Assembly: GCA_041658125.1 (NCBI GenBank)
Contig: JBBAAS010000011.1
Span: forward strand, 1-22,407
Direction of reading: 5' to 3'
DNA length: 22,407 nucleotides
From: JBBAAS01 sp041658125
GTDB lineage: Bacteria > Patescibacteriota > Microgenomatia > UBA12405
In this document: in pieces, positions 1 to 6,910 of the stretch
How positions within the stretch are numbered: position 1 is the first letter of the stretch
Layout: each line of letters opens with the position of its first letter
Notes under the pieces: generated by a model
Seen by the model: the letters and a program-made list of their open reading frames with translations, nothing else
Told to the model about the DNA's origin: nothing
The model's database searches: none
Made by a program: the position numbers and the translations under genes

Positions 1-1717
1 CCTGTAGTGTCCACAACTTTCGATATACACCATCTTTAATATTGACCAAATCAACGTGTTTTCCCATTTCCACCACCTTCCCATGCTGCAAAACTACAAT
101 TTTATCAGCCCTTCTTATAGTTGAAAACCTATGGGCAATAATCAGCAAAGTTCTGTTTTCAGCTGTATTCCACAACGCTTCCTGTATTAATCTTTCGGAT
201 TCCGAATCTAGGTTTGAGGTGGCTTCATCAAAAATTAGAATTTTTGGATTACAAAGCATGGCCCGGGCAATCGCCAACCTTTGTTTTTGACCTCCGGACA
301 GCTTAATTCCTCTTTCTCCAACTTGTGTTTCGTATTTTTTTGGCAGTGATTCAATAAATTCACTCAAATTAGCCATCTTAGCCGCTTCCCTGATCTCTTT
401 TTTGGCTACCCCTTCTTTTCCATAACCGATGTTAAAACCAATCGTGTTATTAAATAGTATCGGCTCCTGCGGCACCACTGCTAAAAGCGATCTCAAATAA
501 CCTTTGTTAAGTTGTCGGATATCGACTCCGTCAACCAATATTTTTCCCTTTTTCAAGTCGTAAAATCGCAACAAAAGCTTAACCAATGTTGTTTTCCCTG
601 CCCCTGATCGTCCTACAAAAGCTACCGATTCTCCCGGCGAAATTTTCAAATCAATTTCTTCCAGCACTTTCTTTTTAATTCCCGGATAGGCAAATCCGAC
701 TTTTCTAAACTCAATTTTTCCGTGTACTTCTTTAATAGTTTTTGGCACCTCCGGATCTTTTACCATAATATCGTTATCCAAAATGTCAAAATATTTTTCC
801 AAGTCAATAAAGCTCTTGGCAATATTTCTTAATTGAAAAAACAACCCAAAAAATCGGTAATAAAATCCCGACAAAAAACTCGAAACCATTACAAAATCAC
901 CCAATCCGATTTTACCGTCAACTAACATTTTGACCACCGTTCCTAATATCAATAACATTCCCAAGCTTGAGATGGTTCCAATCGAAATATCCATTAGTCT
1001 AAAACTATTGCTGAATTTCCAAATTTTTTTCGTCCAGTCCTCAAAGCTCTTTTTTAATCGGTTTTCTTCCGCCTTTTCCTGAGCAAAAAATTTTACTGTT
1101 TCATAGTTAAGTAAATTATCCGTAATAACTCCCGATATCTGATCTTCAGATTCGTTAAATTCTTTTCTGGTTTTTAAATTAAATTTAATCAAAAACGCCA
1201 TCACTGTTACATTGACCAGAAAGAGTATTAACATCATTAACAAAATCATCGGGTTTACCCTGGAAAAGAAAAACAAAACCACAAAAAGGCTTACTACTGT
1301 TCGCAGCACCTCCTGATGAAAGTTCATAAACAAATTAAAAAATGCCCCATCTCCTCGCTTAAAAGCCGATATTAACGCTCCGGTATTTTTATTAACATGG
1401 AAAGCAAAATCTAAATCTTGAATATATTTAAAAACCGCTATCCGAGCATCTCGGGCTGCCGGAATTTGTACCCAATCTCCCAAATAATAAGACAAAGTGT
1501 CAATTAAAGTTGTTACTACCCTAACTCCAACAAAACCCAAAAGTATTGTAAAAAGTATCGAAAGATTACCTTTGGTTGCATTATCGACCAAAAGTTTCAG
1601 TAAATACGGACTTAAATTTTCCGATATTCCCGCCACCACCAATACCACCAAAAATATGGCAAAACGATATTTATATTTAAAAATAAATTGATAGAATCTT
1701 TTGAATGTTTTGACCAC
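1..1717 (-). CDS. ABC transporter, fused permease and ATPase (MsbA/Atm1-like), missing its last residues
   Basis: This is a half-transporter that would dimerise in the inner membrane and export a lipid or other hydrophobic substrate with ATP. I translated the minus strand by eye: about 572 codons are open to the window edge. The N-terminal half is a type 1 exporter membrane domain with several hydrophobic segments and the coupling-region text NYETVKFFAQEKAEENR, reminiscent of Atm1/MsbA. The C-terminal half has Walker A GRSGAGKTT (about 587-613), a Q-loop PQEPILFNNTIG, the signature LSGGQKQR (287-301), Walker B ILIFDEATSNLD and the H-loop AHRFST. The visible end YRKLWTLQ is where such proteins normally finish, so only a few residues are missing. 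The start is GTG at 1717 because AAGGAGGT lies just upstream (1721-1728). It is the only gene here with a strong Shine-Dalgarno site. The substrate cannot be told from sequence. Confidence 0.95.
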   Translation of the reverse strand, partial: MVKTFKRFYQFIFKYKYRFAIFLVVLVVAGISENLSPYLLKLLVDNATKGNLSILFTILLGFVGVRVVTTLIDTLSYYLGDWVQIPAARDARIAVFKYIQDLDFAFHVNKNTGALISAFKRGDGAFFNLFMNFHQEVLRTVVSLFVVLFFFSRVNPMILLMMLILFLVNVTVMAFLIKFNLKTRKEFNESEDQISGVITDNLLNYETVKFFAQEKAEENRLKKSFEDWTKKIWKFSNSFRLMDISIGTISSLGMLLILGTVVKMLVDGKIGLGDFVMVSSFLSGFYYRFFGLFFQLRNIAKSFIDLEKYFDILDNDIMVKDPEVPKTIKEVHGKIEFRKVGFAYPGIKKKVLEEIDLKISPGESVAFVGRSGAGKTTLVKLLLRFYDLKKGKILVDGVDIRQLNKGYLRSLLAVVPQEPILFNNTIGFNIGYGKEGVAKKEIREAAKMANLSEFIESLPKKYETQVGERGIKLSGGQKQRLAIARAMLCNPKILIFDEATSNLDSESERLIQEALWNTAENRTLLIIAHRFSTIRRADKIVVLQHGKVVEMGKHVDLVNIKDGVYRKLWTLQ

Positions 1718-1751
1718 TAGACCTCCTTGCAAAAATAAGTGGGGTAGACAG

Positions 1752-1781
1752 ATTATATCCTTGTTAACTTTACCTCTGCAA
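1752..1781 (-). promoter_or_regulatory. Promoter of the ABC transporter gene
   Basis: On the minus strand TTGCAG (1776-1781) is followed after 18 bases by a perfect TATAAT (1752-1757). The predicted start of transcription, near 1745, leaves a leader of roughly 28 bases containing the Shine-Dalgarno site at 1721-1728. This arrangement is the classical one and differs from the other promoters of the window. Confidence 0.55.
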
Positions 1782-1855
1782 TGGTCAAATTATGAGATCT
1801 TTTGGTATTTTTAACTCACGTTAATATGAACCGGTGTTTTTATGATTTAACATAG

Positions 1856-1861
1856 TAAAAT
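1856..1861 (+). promoter_or_regulatory. Putative -10 box of korA (leaderless arrangement)
   Basis: TAAAAT ends six bases before the ATG at 1868, so transcription would begin at about the A of the start codon. No Shine-Dalgarno site precedes the ATG. TATGAT at 1841-1846 is an alternative -10 box giving a leader of about 15 bases. No convincing -35 box is seen for either. Confidence 0.35.
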
Positions 1862-1867
1862 AAGCAC

Positions 1868-3541
1868 ATGTCTCTCATCCGCACTATCAAACTTGCCGCT
1901 CCCGCCGGCCTTGGCATCAAATCCGGCGGTCAACTCCTCTCAAAAATTCTTATTGCTTCCGGTTTTAATATCAAAGACTACAATGAATATCCCTCTTTAG
2001 TTCGCGGTGGCCATAACACCTATCAGGTTAGTTTTTCCGATCAAACCATTTTTGCTCCCCACTTCCACGTTGATCTTTTCTTTTCTCTTCTTGGTGGTCA
2101 TTGGCAGGCACATCAGTCCGAATTTTCCAAAGATACTTTAGTTTTTGGTGACGAACAATATTCTTCCGATGATCAAGGCGCTACTTTTCTTAATCTCCCT
2201 CTAAAACAATTATCAGAAGAATCCGGCAGTTCTCAAACGACCAATACTATTTGTCTTGGCGTTATTACCTATCTTTACGGACTCAACCCCAAAATCGCCA
2301 AGGATTTGATTGTCGGACAATATGCCAAATTTGTCGACGTCAACCTCAAGGCTTTTGATCTTGGTTTTCATTTTGCGGAGAACAATTTCTCCCGATTTAA
2401 CCAAAAACTTAGCTTACCCGCCGCTAAAAACAAAAATCCTGTTCTTTGTGATGGTAACGAATCTTTGGGCTGGGGTTTTTTGCAAGCTGGTGGCAATTTT
2501 TATGCCGCCTATCCCATGACTCCCGCTACCGGCGTTCTTCATTTTTTGGCCGAAAAGCAAAAGGAATCTAAAATCACTGTTTTACATCCCGAGGACGAAA
2601 TTGCCGTTGCTAACCTTGCCGCCGGTGCCGCTTTCGCCGGTGCCCGTGCCGCTGTCGGTACTTCCGGAGGGGGATTTGTTCTCATGGACGAAACCATCAG
2701 CTTTTGCGGTATTGCCGAAATCGGCATGGTTTTTTATTTAGTTTCCCGCCCCGGTCCCGCCACCGGTCTCCCCACTTGGACCGGCCAAGGAGATCTTTTA
2801 CATGCCATTTATGCCGGTCATGGTGAATTTCCCAAAGTTGTTTTAGCTCCCGGTTCCCAAGCCGAAGCCTTCAAGCTGGCTGTTGAGGCTCAAAATTTAG
2901 CCGCCATTTTGCAAACTCCAATCATTATCCTTTCGGATAAGTATTTGGGCGAATCTTCCTCCAATGTTTTTGACTTCTGCGAAGTTAAGGTCAAAATTAA
3001 TAGGGGTGAGATTATTACCAATCCTCCAGCAGGTTATCGGCGTTATTCCCTTAATACTCAAAACGGTATTTCTCCGATTACTTTTCCTGGTACTTTGAGC
3101 GGTGAATTTTTAAGCAACAGCTATGAGCACGACGAGTTCGGTTTTGCTACTGAAGACGGTGAATTGGCCAAAAAAATGACTGCCAAAAGAATGCAAAAAC
3201 AAATTACTGCTCAAAAATTAACTCCAAAAAATTTGCTTTTTGGCCCTAAAACCGCCAAAAAATTAATTGTTTCTTGGGGTTCAACTACGGCTCCGGTTTT
3301 GGAAGCGCTCAAAGATCTTCCCGATTATGTTTTTTTGCAAATTCGTACTCTCTGGCCAAGTGATCCCGGTCTTCCAAAAATAATTAAAAAATTTAAAAAT
3401 ATTACCGTTATTGAAAACAACCAAACCGGCCAACTAACTACTTTGTTAAAATCCCAGTTTGATTTCCATCCCGATCGTCAAATTTTAAAATTTGACGGCC
3501 GCCCTTTCTACCCCGAAGAATTAATTGAACAACTTAAATAA
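1868..3541 (+). CDS. korA: 2-oxoacid:ferredoxin oxidoreductase, fused gamma-alpha subunit (KorA-like)
   Basis: This is the large subunit of a cytoplasmic enzyme that oxidatively decarboxylates a 2-oxoacid (2-oxoglutarate in named relatives) to the acyl-CoA and passes electrons to ferredoxin. Residues 1-180 are the gamma domain, with the glycine-rich stretch PAGLGIKSGGQ (12-22) and EYPSLVRGGH (40-49). Residues from about 190 are the alpha domain: YPMTPAT (215-221), HPEDEIAVANLAAGAAFAGA, and SRPGPATGLPTWTGQGDL (293-310), which is characteristic of KorA-type proteins. The C-terminal 100 residues form the remaining transketolase-like domain. At 557 residues it has the normal fused length. The gene is one base upstream of korB, so the two are certainly cotranscribed. 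The exact keto acid (pyruvate, 2-oxoglutarate or a branched chain acid) is not settled by the sequence. Confidence 0.93.
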   Translation: MSLIRTIKLAAPAGLGIKSGGQLLSKILIASGFNIKDYNEYPSLVRGGHNTYQVSFSDQTIFAPHFHVDLFFSLLGGHWQAHQSEFSKDTLVFGDEQYSSDDQGATFLNLPLKQLSEESGSSQTTNTICLGVITYLYGLNPKIAKDLIVGQYAKFVDVNLKAFDLGFHFAENNFSRFNQKLSLPAAKNKNPVLCDGNESLGWGFLQAGGNFYAAYPMTPATGVLHFLAEKQKESKITVLHPEDEIAVANLAAGAAFAGARAAVGTSGGGFVLMDETISFCGIAEIGMVFYLVSRPGPATGLPTWTGQGDLLHAIYAGHGEFPKVVLAPGSQAEAFKLAVEAQNLAAILQTPIIILSDKYLGESSSNVFDFCEVKVKINRGEIITNPPAGYRRYSLNTQNGISPITFPGTLSGEFLSNSYEHDEFGFATEDGELAKKMTAKRMQKQITAQKLTPKNLLFGPKTAKKLIVSWGSTTAPVLEALKDLPDYVFLQIRTLWPSDPGLPKIIKKFKNITVIENNQTGQLTTLLKSQFDFHPDRQILKFDGRPFYPEELIEQLK

Positions 3542-3542
3542 A

Positions 3543-4172
3543 ATGGCTACTATTCAAAATTATCGAACTAATAATATTCCCACTTGGTGTCCCGGTTGTC
3601 CAAATTACTTGGCTCTAAGTGGCATTGAAAAAGCTCTCATCAATCTCAAAATTACTCCTCATAATCTGGTTGTCACTTACGACATTGGTTGTGTCGGCAA
3701 TATGGCCGATTTTATCCGGTCTTACGGTTCTCATACTCTTCACGGTCGTTGTATCCCAGTTGCCATGGGTGCCAAAATTTTTAATCCCGATCTTACCGTT
3801 TTAGCTATCGGTGGTGATGGTGGTATTTATGGTGAGGGTCTTAATCATCTTATTGCCGCCGCTCGGATGAACGTTGATATTACCGTCTTAGTTTCCAATA
3901 ACTATCTTTATTCCCTGACTACCGGCCAAACCAGTCCAACCACTCCCAAAGGTTCTAAAACCAAATCAACTCCTCTTGGCACTCCTAACGTTCCCATCGA
4001 TGCCGTTAAATTACTTAAATCCGTCAACCCCGCTATTTTTATTCAAAGGGTTGAGGCCAAAAATCCCGGAGAAGTATTCTCTCAAATTGAAGCCGCTATC
4101 AAATTCAAAGGTTTTGCTCTTCTGGAAATTTCCGAGTTTTGTCTTGCCTTCGGCAAGCAACTATCGCCATAA
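3543..4172 (+). CDS. korB: 2-oxoacid:ferredoxin oxidoreductase beta subunit (KorB-like), short at the C-terminus
   Basis: This is the thiamine diphosphate and iron-sulfur subunit that partners the preceding KorA-like protein. The ATG at 3543 is chosen over a TTG at 3525: it leaves one base after the korA stop, and the family N-terminus begins here. Visible residues are the cluster ligands WCPGC (C16, C19), DIGC (C50) and a candidate fourth ligand C200. The thiamine diphosphate motif is GDGGIYGEGLNH (91-102), followed by SNNYLYSLTTGQTSPTT (118-134). The protein has 209 residues. As I recall the family, members run several dozen residues beyond the fourth cysteine, whereas this one stops nine residues after it. 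Its 3' end overlaps the convergent methyltransferase gene by 68 bases and contains a palindrome at 4143-4157. Confidence 0.92.
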   Translation: MATIQNYRTNNIPTWCPGCPNYLALSGIEKALINLKITPHNLVVTYDIGCVGNMADFIRSYGSHTLHGRCIPVAMGAKIFNPDLTVLAIGGDGGIYGEGLNHLIAAARMNVDITVLVSNNYLYSLTTGQTSPTTPKGSKTKSTPLGTPNVPIDAVKLLKSVNPAIFIQRVEAKNPGEVFSQIEAAIKFKGFALLEISEFCLAFGKQLSP

Positions 4173-4869
4173 ATAAAGGAAATTCTCTTCTGGCTCTATC
4201 CTCAACTTTAGCCATAGAGCCAGTACTTTTTTTATCCGACACCCATTCTTCGATTTTTTCTATCATAAAACCATTATCAAAAAGCATTTCGCTATAAGCC
4301 GATATAGGATAGTGGAAACTTAAAGTTTTTTCGTCCGTTTTTTTATCAAACGGACTTACCTCAATGCCAATTTCTAATGGCGACATATATCTGTCAATCC
4401 GTCGATATTGGATCAGTCTTTCTTTATCCACCCCCCAATCACTGTTTTGGGGAATCCTAAAAGTCGGATGATTCATGACTATTAATAGTTTTCCTTTTTC
4501 GGTCAGTAAATTAGAACAACTTTTAAAAACTAAAAACGGCTTACTCATGTTCTGAATCGCCAAAATCATAGTTATCCAATCGAACTTCTCGTCAGTATTT
4601 ATTGTTTTTGTAGCATCACCGACAAAATATTTATGATTTCTGTTTTTGTCTTCGGTTTTAGCCATCGAAATTAAATTATCCGATAAGTCCAGTCCCCAAA
4701 ATAAATTATGATTGGTCAAGCACTTTCCCAATACTCCCTGACCGCAACCCAAGTCCAATAACTTTTGATTAGCCTGCAACTTTAATAACCTCAAAATTCC
4801 CGGAAGAATTATTTTTTGATGGTAATAATGCCCTTTTTCACCGACAACATTTTTATACCAACCGCCCAC
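4105..4869 (-). CDS. Class I SAM-dependent methyltransferase
   Basis: This is a soluble methyltransferase of unknown substrate. The SAM-binding motif I is LLDLGCGQGVLGKCL, followed by the acidic motif II GLDLSDNLI, then GDATKTI and FDWITMILAIQNM (motif IV region) and LLTEKGKLLIVMNHPTF. The only canonical start in the frame is GTG at 4869, giving 254 residues beginning MGGWYKNVVGEKGHYYH. However, the frame stays open upstream to 4932 and encodes KKTSWERV directly before GGWY, which resembles the usual N-terminus of this group, so the true start may lie upstream at a non-standard codon. The last 15-20 residues (DKTRKFPEEQNL) lie beyond the normal family end and overlap the korB 3' end on the other strand. 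No Shine-Dalgarno site is seen. Confidence 0.85.
   Translation of the reverse strand: MGGWYKNVVGEKGHYYHQKIILPGILRLLKLQANQKLLDLGCGQGVLGKCLTNHNLFWGLDLSDNLISMAKTEDKNRNHKYFVGDATKTINTDEKFDWITMILAIQNMSKPFLVFKSCSNLLTEKGKLLIVMNHPTFRIPQNSDWGVDKERLIQYRRIDRYMSPLEIGIEVSPFDKKTDEKTLSFHYPISAYSEMLFDNGFMIEKIEEWVSDKKSTGSMAKVEDRARREFPLFMAIVACRRQDKTRKFPEEQNL
4143..4157. repeat. Perfect 15-base palindrome in the korB/methyltransferase overlap
   Basis: CTTGCC-TTC-GGCAAG forms a 6-base stem with a 3-base loop. It lies where two convergent genes overlap and is translated on both strands (LAFGK in korB, part of the methyltransferase tail on the other). There is no T-run after it in either direction, so it is not a typical intrinsic terminator. 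It may belong to the same kind of inserted palindrome as the elements in tatD and metG. Confidence 0.5.
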
Positions 4870-4954
4870 TCTTTCCCAGGAAGTTTTTTTATAGTCTTTA
4901 GATATAATTTTGTCCGTTACTGATAAAATAAACTATTAACACCTCTATTTTACT

Positions 4955-5671
4955 ATGAAAGGTTCCATCGCCGGCTCTTTACTGATTATTCTGCTACTTT
5001 TGTCCTTACCGATTTTATTCGTTGGCTATCTCGGCTTTATTCCCCGGATCTCTTCAATTTTGGGTTCCAACCAGCCTCGTGACCTTGGTGTCAAAGCTAC
5101 TTCTGCCGACCTTGACTCTGTTAACCGTCAAAACGGTATTGCCTATCAGAAGCTCGCGGACAATAGTCCTAGTTCTATTCTTTATTCCGGTCAAAAAGAT
5201 GTTTCTGTTTCTCTAACTTCTCCCGAAATTACCGCCCTTGCTAATAGTCCTAAGTGGAAATATTATCTGGTCAAAGATGTTCAGATCAAAATTAATCCCG
5301 ATGGTAGTGGTGAAGTCTCCGGTATTCTTTTGTTGGATCGCTTACCCGGCTATCTTGAAGCCGCCGGCTTGTCTTCCGAACTGGCTAAAACCGCTGCTGA
5401 CGCACTTCATTTACAAGGCAATCCTCCATTCTACTTTAAGGGCATGGTCACTGTTACCGACAACCAAATCACCCTCAATACCCAAAAAATAGAAATCGGC
5501 CGCGTTCCGATCCCGTCTAAATTCATTATTGACAATCAATTTTACTTGGTAGAACTCGCCAATGCCCGTCGCCAAAGTGTCCCCGGACTCAATATCAAAT
5601 CCCTTAACCTCTCCGATGGTAAATTCAATTTTATTGGTACGATCCCGCAAACTATTTCCTGGCAGGATTAA
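4955..5671 (+). CDS. Membrane-anchored exported protein of unknown function
   Basis: I do not recognise the family. The 238-residue product begins with a lysine and one long hydrophobic segment (about residues 5-28), which would act as a signal anchor. The rest is soluble and outside the membrane, with mixed alpha/beta character and no cysteines. PRDLGVKATSADLDSVN directly after the anchor looks like a conserved linker, and the C-terminal half alternates short hydrophobic stretches (FYFKGMVTVTDNQITL, FIIDNQFYLVELA). The ATG at 4955 has no Shine-Dalgarno site. A perfect TATAAT at 4903-4908 and a TATTAA at 4934-4939 (18 bases after TTGTCC at 4910-4915) are possible -10 boxes. The gene stops three bases before the next open frame, so it probably leads a three-gene transcript. 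Confidence 0.8.
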   Translation: MKGSIAGSLLIILLLLSLPILFVGYLGFIPRISSILGSNQPRDLGVKATSADLDSVNRQNGIAYQKLADNSPSSILYSGQKDVSVSLTSPEITALANSPKWKYYLVKDVQIKINPDGSGEVSGILLLDRLPGYLEAAGLSSELAKTAADALHLQGNPPFYFKGMVTVTDNQITLNTQKIEIGRVPIPSKFIIDNQFYLVELANARRQSVPGLNIKSLNLSDGKFNFIGTIPQTISWQD

Positions 5672-5674
5672 CTC

Positions 5675-5863
5675 ATGCACACCAAAAATTTCACCATCAT
5701 CCACAGTAACGATATGCACGGTGATTTTTTGGCCGAAGTCGGGGGTAAGAAAGGGACAACCATCGGTGGCTTGGCCCTTCTTTCTGGATATCTGAATAAA
5801 GTCAGATCCGTTGAAGAAAATATTTCTTCCAAGGTCGAAAATCGTTTAAACTATCAATCATGA
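5675..5863 (+). pseudogene. N-terminal remnant of a 5'-nucleotidase/metallophosphoesterase gene
   Basis: The 62-codon frame begins with text that matches the start of bifunctional 5'-nucleotidase/UDP-sugar hydrolase proteins: FTIIHSNDMHGDF carries the first Asp and His of the dinuclear metal site, and GGLALLSGYLNKVR is the helix that follows. The similarity ends near residue 48 and the last dozen residues (SSKVENRLNYQS) look unrelated. No continuation is visible in other frames, because the next gene starts at once. A full-length enzyme would need several hundred more residues, including the remaining metal ligands, so this fragment cannot be a working phosphatase. The likely origin is a deletion that fused its beginning to the region before the SdpI gene. 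Its stop overlaps the next start as ATGA, so translation of the remnant may still drive the downstream gene. Confidence 0.75.
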
Positions 5864-6501
5864 AATTATCAAAATTAATTCCTCTTTTTATAATTTTTAT
5901 TTCATTTTTAGTCGGAATTTATTTTTATCCCCGTCTTCCCGATCTTTTGGCTACTCATTGGGGTTCGGATGGTCAAGTTAACGGTTACTCAGGTAAATTT
6001 TTCGGCCTCTTTTTTATGCCCTTTTTATCGGTTTTTCTTTATTTTCTTTTTCTTTTTCTCCCTCAAACCGATCCTTATAAAAAAAATTTCGACCAATTCA
6101 AAAGTTATTTTTATGCCTTTATCAATGTCGTTTTTATCTTTCTTTTTTATCTCCACCTATTAACTATATTTTGGAATCTAGGTTACCGTTTTAACATGAT
6201 CCAAGTACTGTCTCCCGCTTTCGCCGTCATTTTTTACTACGCTGGCATTCTCACCGGTCACGCCAAGCGTAATTGGTTTGTCGGTATTCGTACTCCTTGG
6301 ACTCTCCACAGTGACACTATTTGGAATCAAACCCATCAGGTTGGTGCTAAATTATTTAAAATCACTGGAATTTTAACTTTATTTTGTTTATTTTTTCCAA
6401 ACCAAGCCCTTTTCTTTTTACTGGTTCCGGTTCTTCTGACATCCATTTTCATTTTCATCTATGCCTATTATCTTTACCGAAAAACTCTTACCATCGACTA
6501 A
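5860..6501 (+). CDS. SdpI-family membrane protein (DUF1648 plus SdpI region)
   Basis: This polytopic inner-membrane protein is related to SdpI, the immunity protein against the toxin SdpC in Bacillus. In most genomes the family has no known toxin partner. The 213 residues have about six hydrophobic segments. The N-terminal DUF1648 region is seen in PDLLATHWGSDGQVNGY (28-44), and the SdpI signature in KRNWFVGIRTPWTLHSD followed by WNQTHQVGAKLF. The start ATG overlaps the stop of the preceding 5'-nucleotidase remnant as ATGA, and no ribosome binding site is visible, so expression probably depends on translation of the remnant. It ends one base before the convergent gene at 6503. No SdpC-like toxin or SdpR-like regulator is seen nearby, so an immunity role is not supported by context. 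Confidence 0.88.
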   Translation: MKLSKLIPLFIIFISFLVGIYFYPRLPDLLATHWGSDGQVNGYSGKFFGLFFMPFLSVFLYFLFLFLPQTDPYKKNFDQFKSYFYAFINVVFIFLFYLHLLTIFWNLGYRFNMIQVLSPAFAVIFYYAGILTGHAKRNWFVGIRTPWTLHSDTIWNQTHQVGAKLFKITGILTLFCLFFPNQALFFLLVPVLLTSIFIFIYAYYLYRKTLTID

Positions 6502-6502
6502 A

Positions 6503-6856
6503 TTATTCTTTCTCTTCTTTATCTCTTGGCCAAGCCTGTGCCAGAATTATTATCACCAATAGCCCGATTACTGCCGATAAAAATATCACTACCAACGATT
6601 GATCAGTTGCCTTGGGTTGACTTATTGGAGTTGGGGTTACCACTTGCTCGATTTCGGTTGGTATCGGGGTTAGACTCGGCTCAACTTCCGTTGGCGACAG
6701 TGATATCGTCACTGTTGGACTAGTTACTGGCTTGATTGTTACCGTTGGCTTAACAGTCGGACTTTCACTTGCTACACTTGGAACCATGGTCAAAGTTTGT
6801 GCTCTTGCCTCTTTAACTAGTCCTAACCACAATATCATTATCATCAATTCGACCAT
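6503..6856 (-). CDS. Small Thr/Pro-rich surface protein with C-terminal membrane anchor
   Basis: I do not recognise a named family. The 117-residue product has a short N-terminal hydrophobic stretch (LMIMILWLGL) ending in EARAQT, which resembles a signal peptidase site. About 60 residues rich in Thr, Pro, Ser and Val follow, an extended low-complexity stalk like those of other surface proteins in this window. Near the C-terminus is one transmembrane helix (SLVVIFLSAVIGLLVIIILAQ) and then the charged tail WPRDKEEKE. The topology suggests a stalk outside and a short tail inside. ATG at 6856 is preferred over TTG at 6859 because TAAATT (6863-6868) then falls six bases upstream, as at other genes here. 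The gene is convergent with the SdpI gene (one base between them) and divergent from map. Confidence 0.7.
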   Translation of the reverse strand: MVELMIMILWLGLVKEARAQTLTMVPSVASESPTVKPTVTIKPVTSPTVTISLSPTEVEPSLTPIPTEIEQVVTPTPISQPKATDQSLVVIFLSAVIGLLVIIILAQAWPRDKEEKE

Positions 6857-6862
6857 CAACGT

Positions 6863-6868
6863 AATTTA
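6863..6868 (-). promoter_or_regulatory. Putative -10 box of the Thr/Pro-rich protein gene
   Basis: TAAATT on the minus strand ends six bases before the ATG at 6856. It matches the consensus at four of six positions. The spacing fits the leaderless pattern seen elsewhere in the window. Confidence 0.3.
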
Positions 6869-6876
6869 ACTCACAT

Positions 6877-6905
6877 TTCAAAAAAATGCAAATTATCGCT
6901 ATAAT
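6877..6905 (+). promoter_or_regulatory. Promoter of map (leaderless arrangement)
   Basis: A perfect TATAAT (6900-6905) ends five bases before the ATG at 6911. TTCAAA (6877-6882) lies 17 bases upstream of it and matches the -35 consensus at four of six positions. Transcription would start at or next to the start codon. Confidence 0.5.
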
Positions 6906-6910
6906 CCAGC

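Noticed and set aside
1441..1456. CCGAG-CAT-CTCGG hairpin in the ABC transporter gene
   Set aside because: It encodes a normal part of the membrane domain (AARDARI) with a short stem; it is likely chance.
3525..3542. TTG start that would extend KorB by six residues
   Set aside because: The family N-terminus fits the ATG at 3543, which also sits neatly after the korA stop; the TTG lies inside korA.
5860..6501. An SdpC/SdpI-type toxin-immunity system
   Set aside because: No SdpC-like toxin, SdpAB or regulator is encoded nearby; the upstream frame is a phosphatase remnant.
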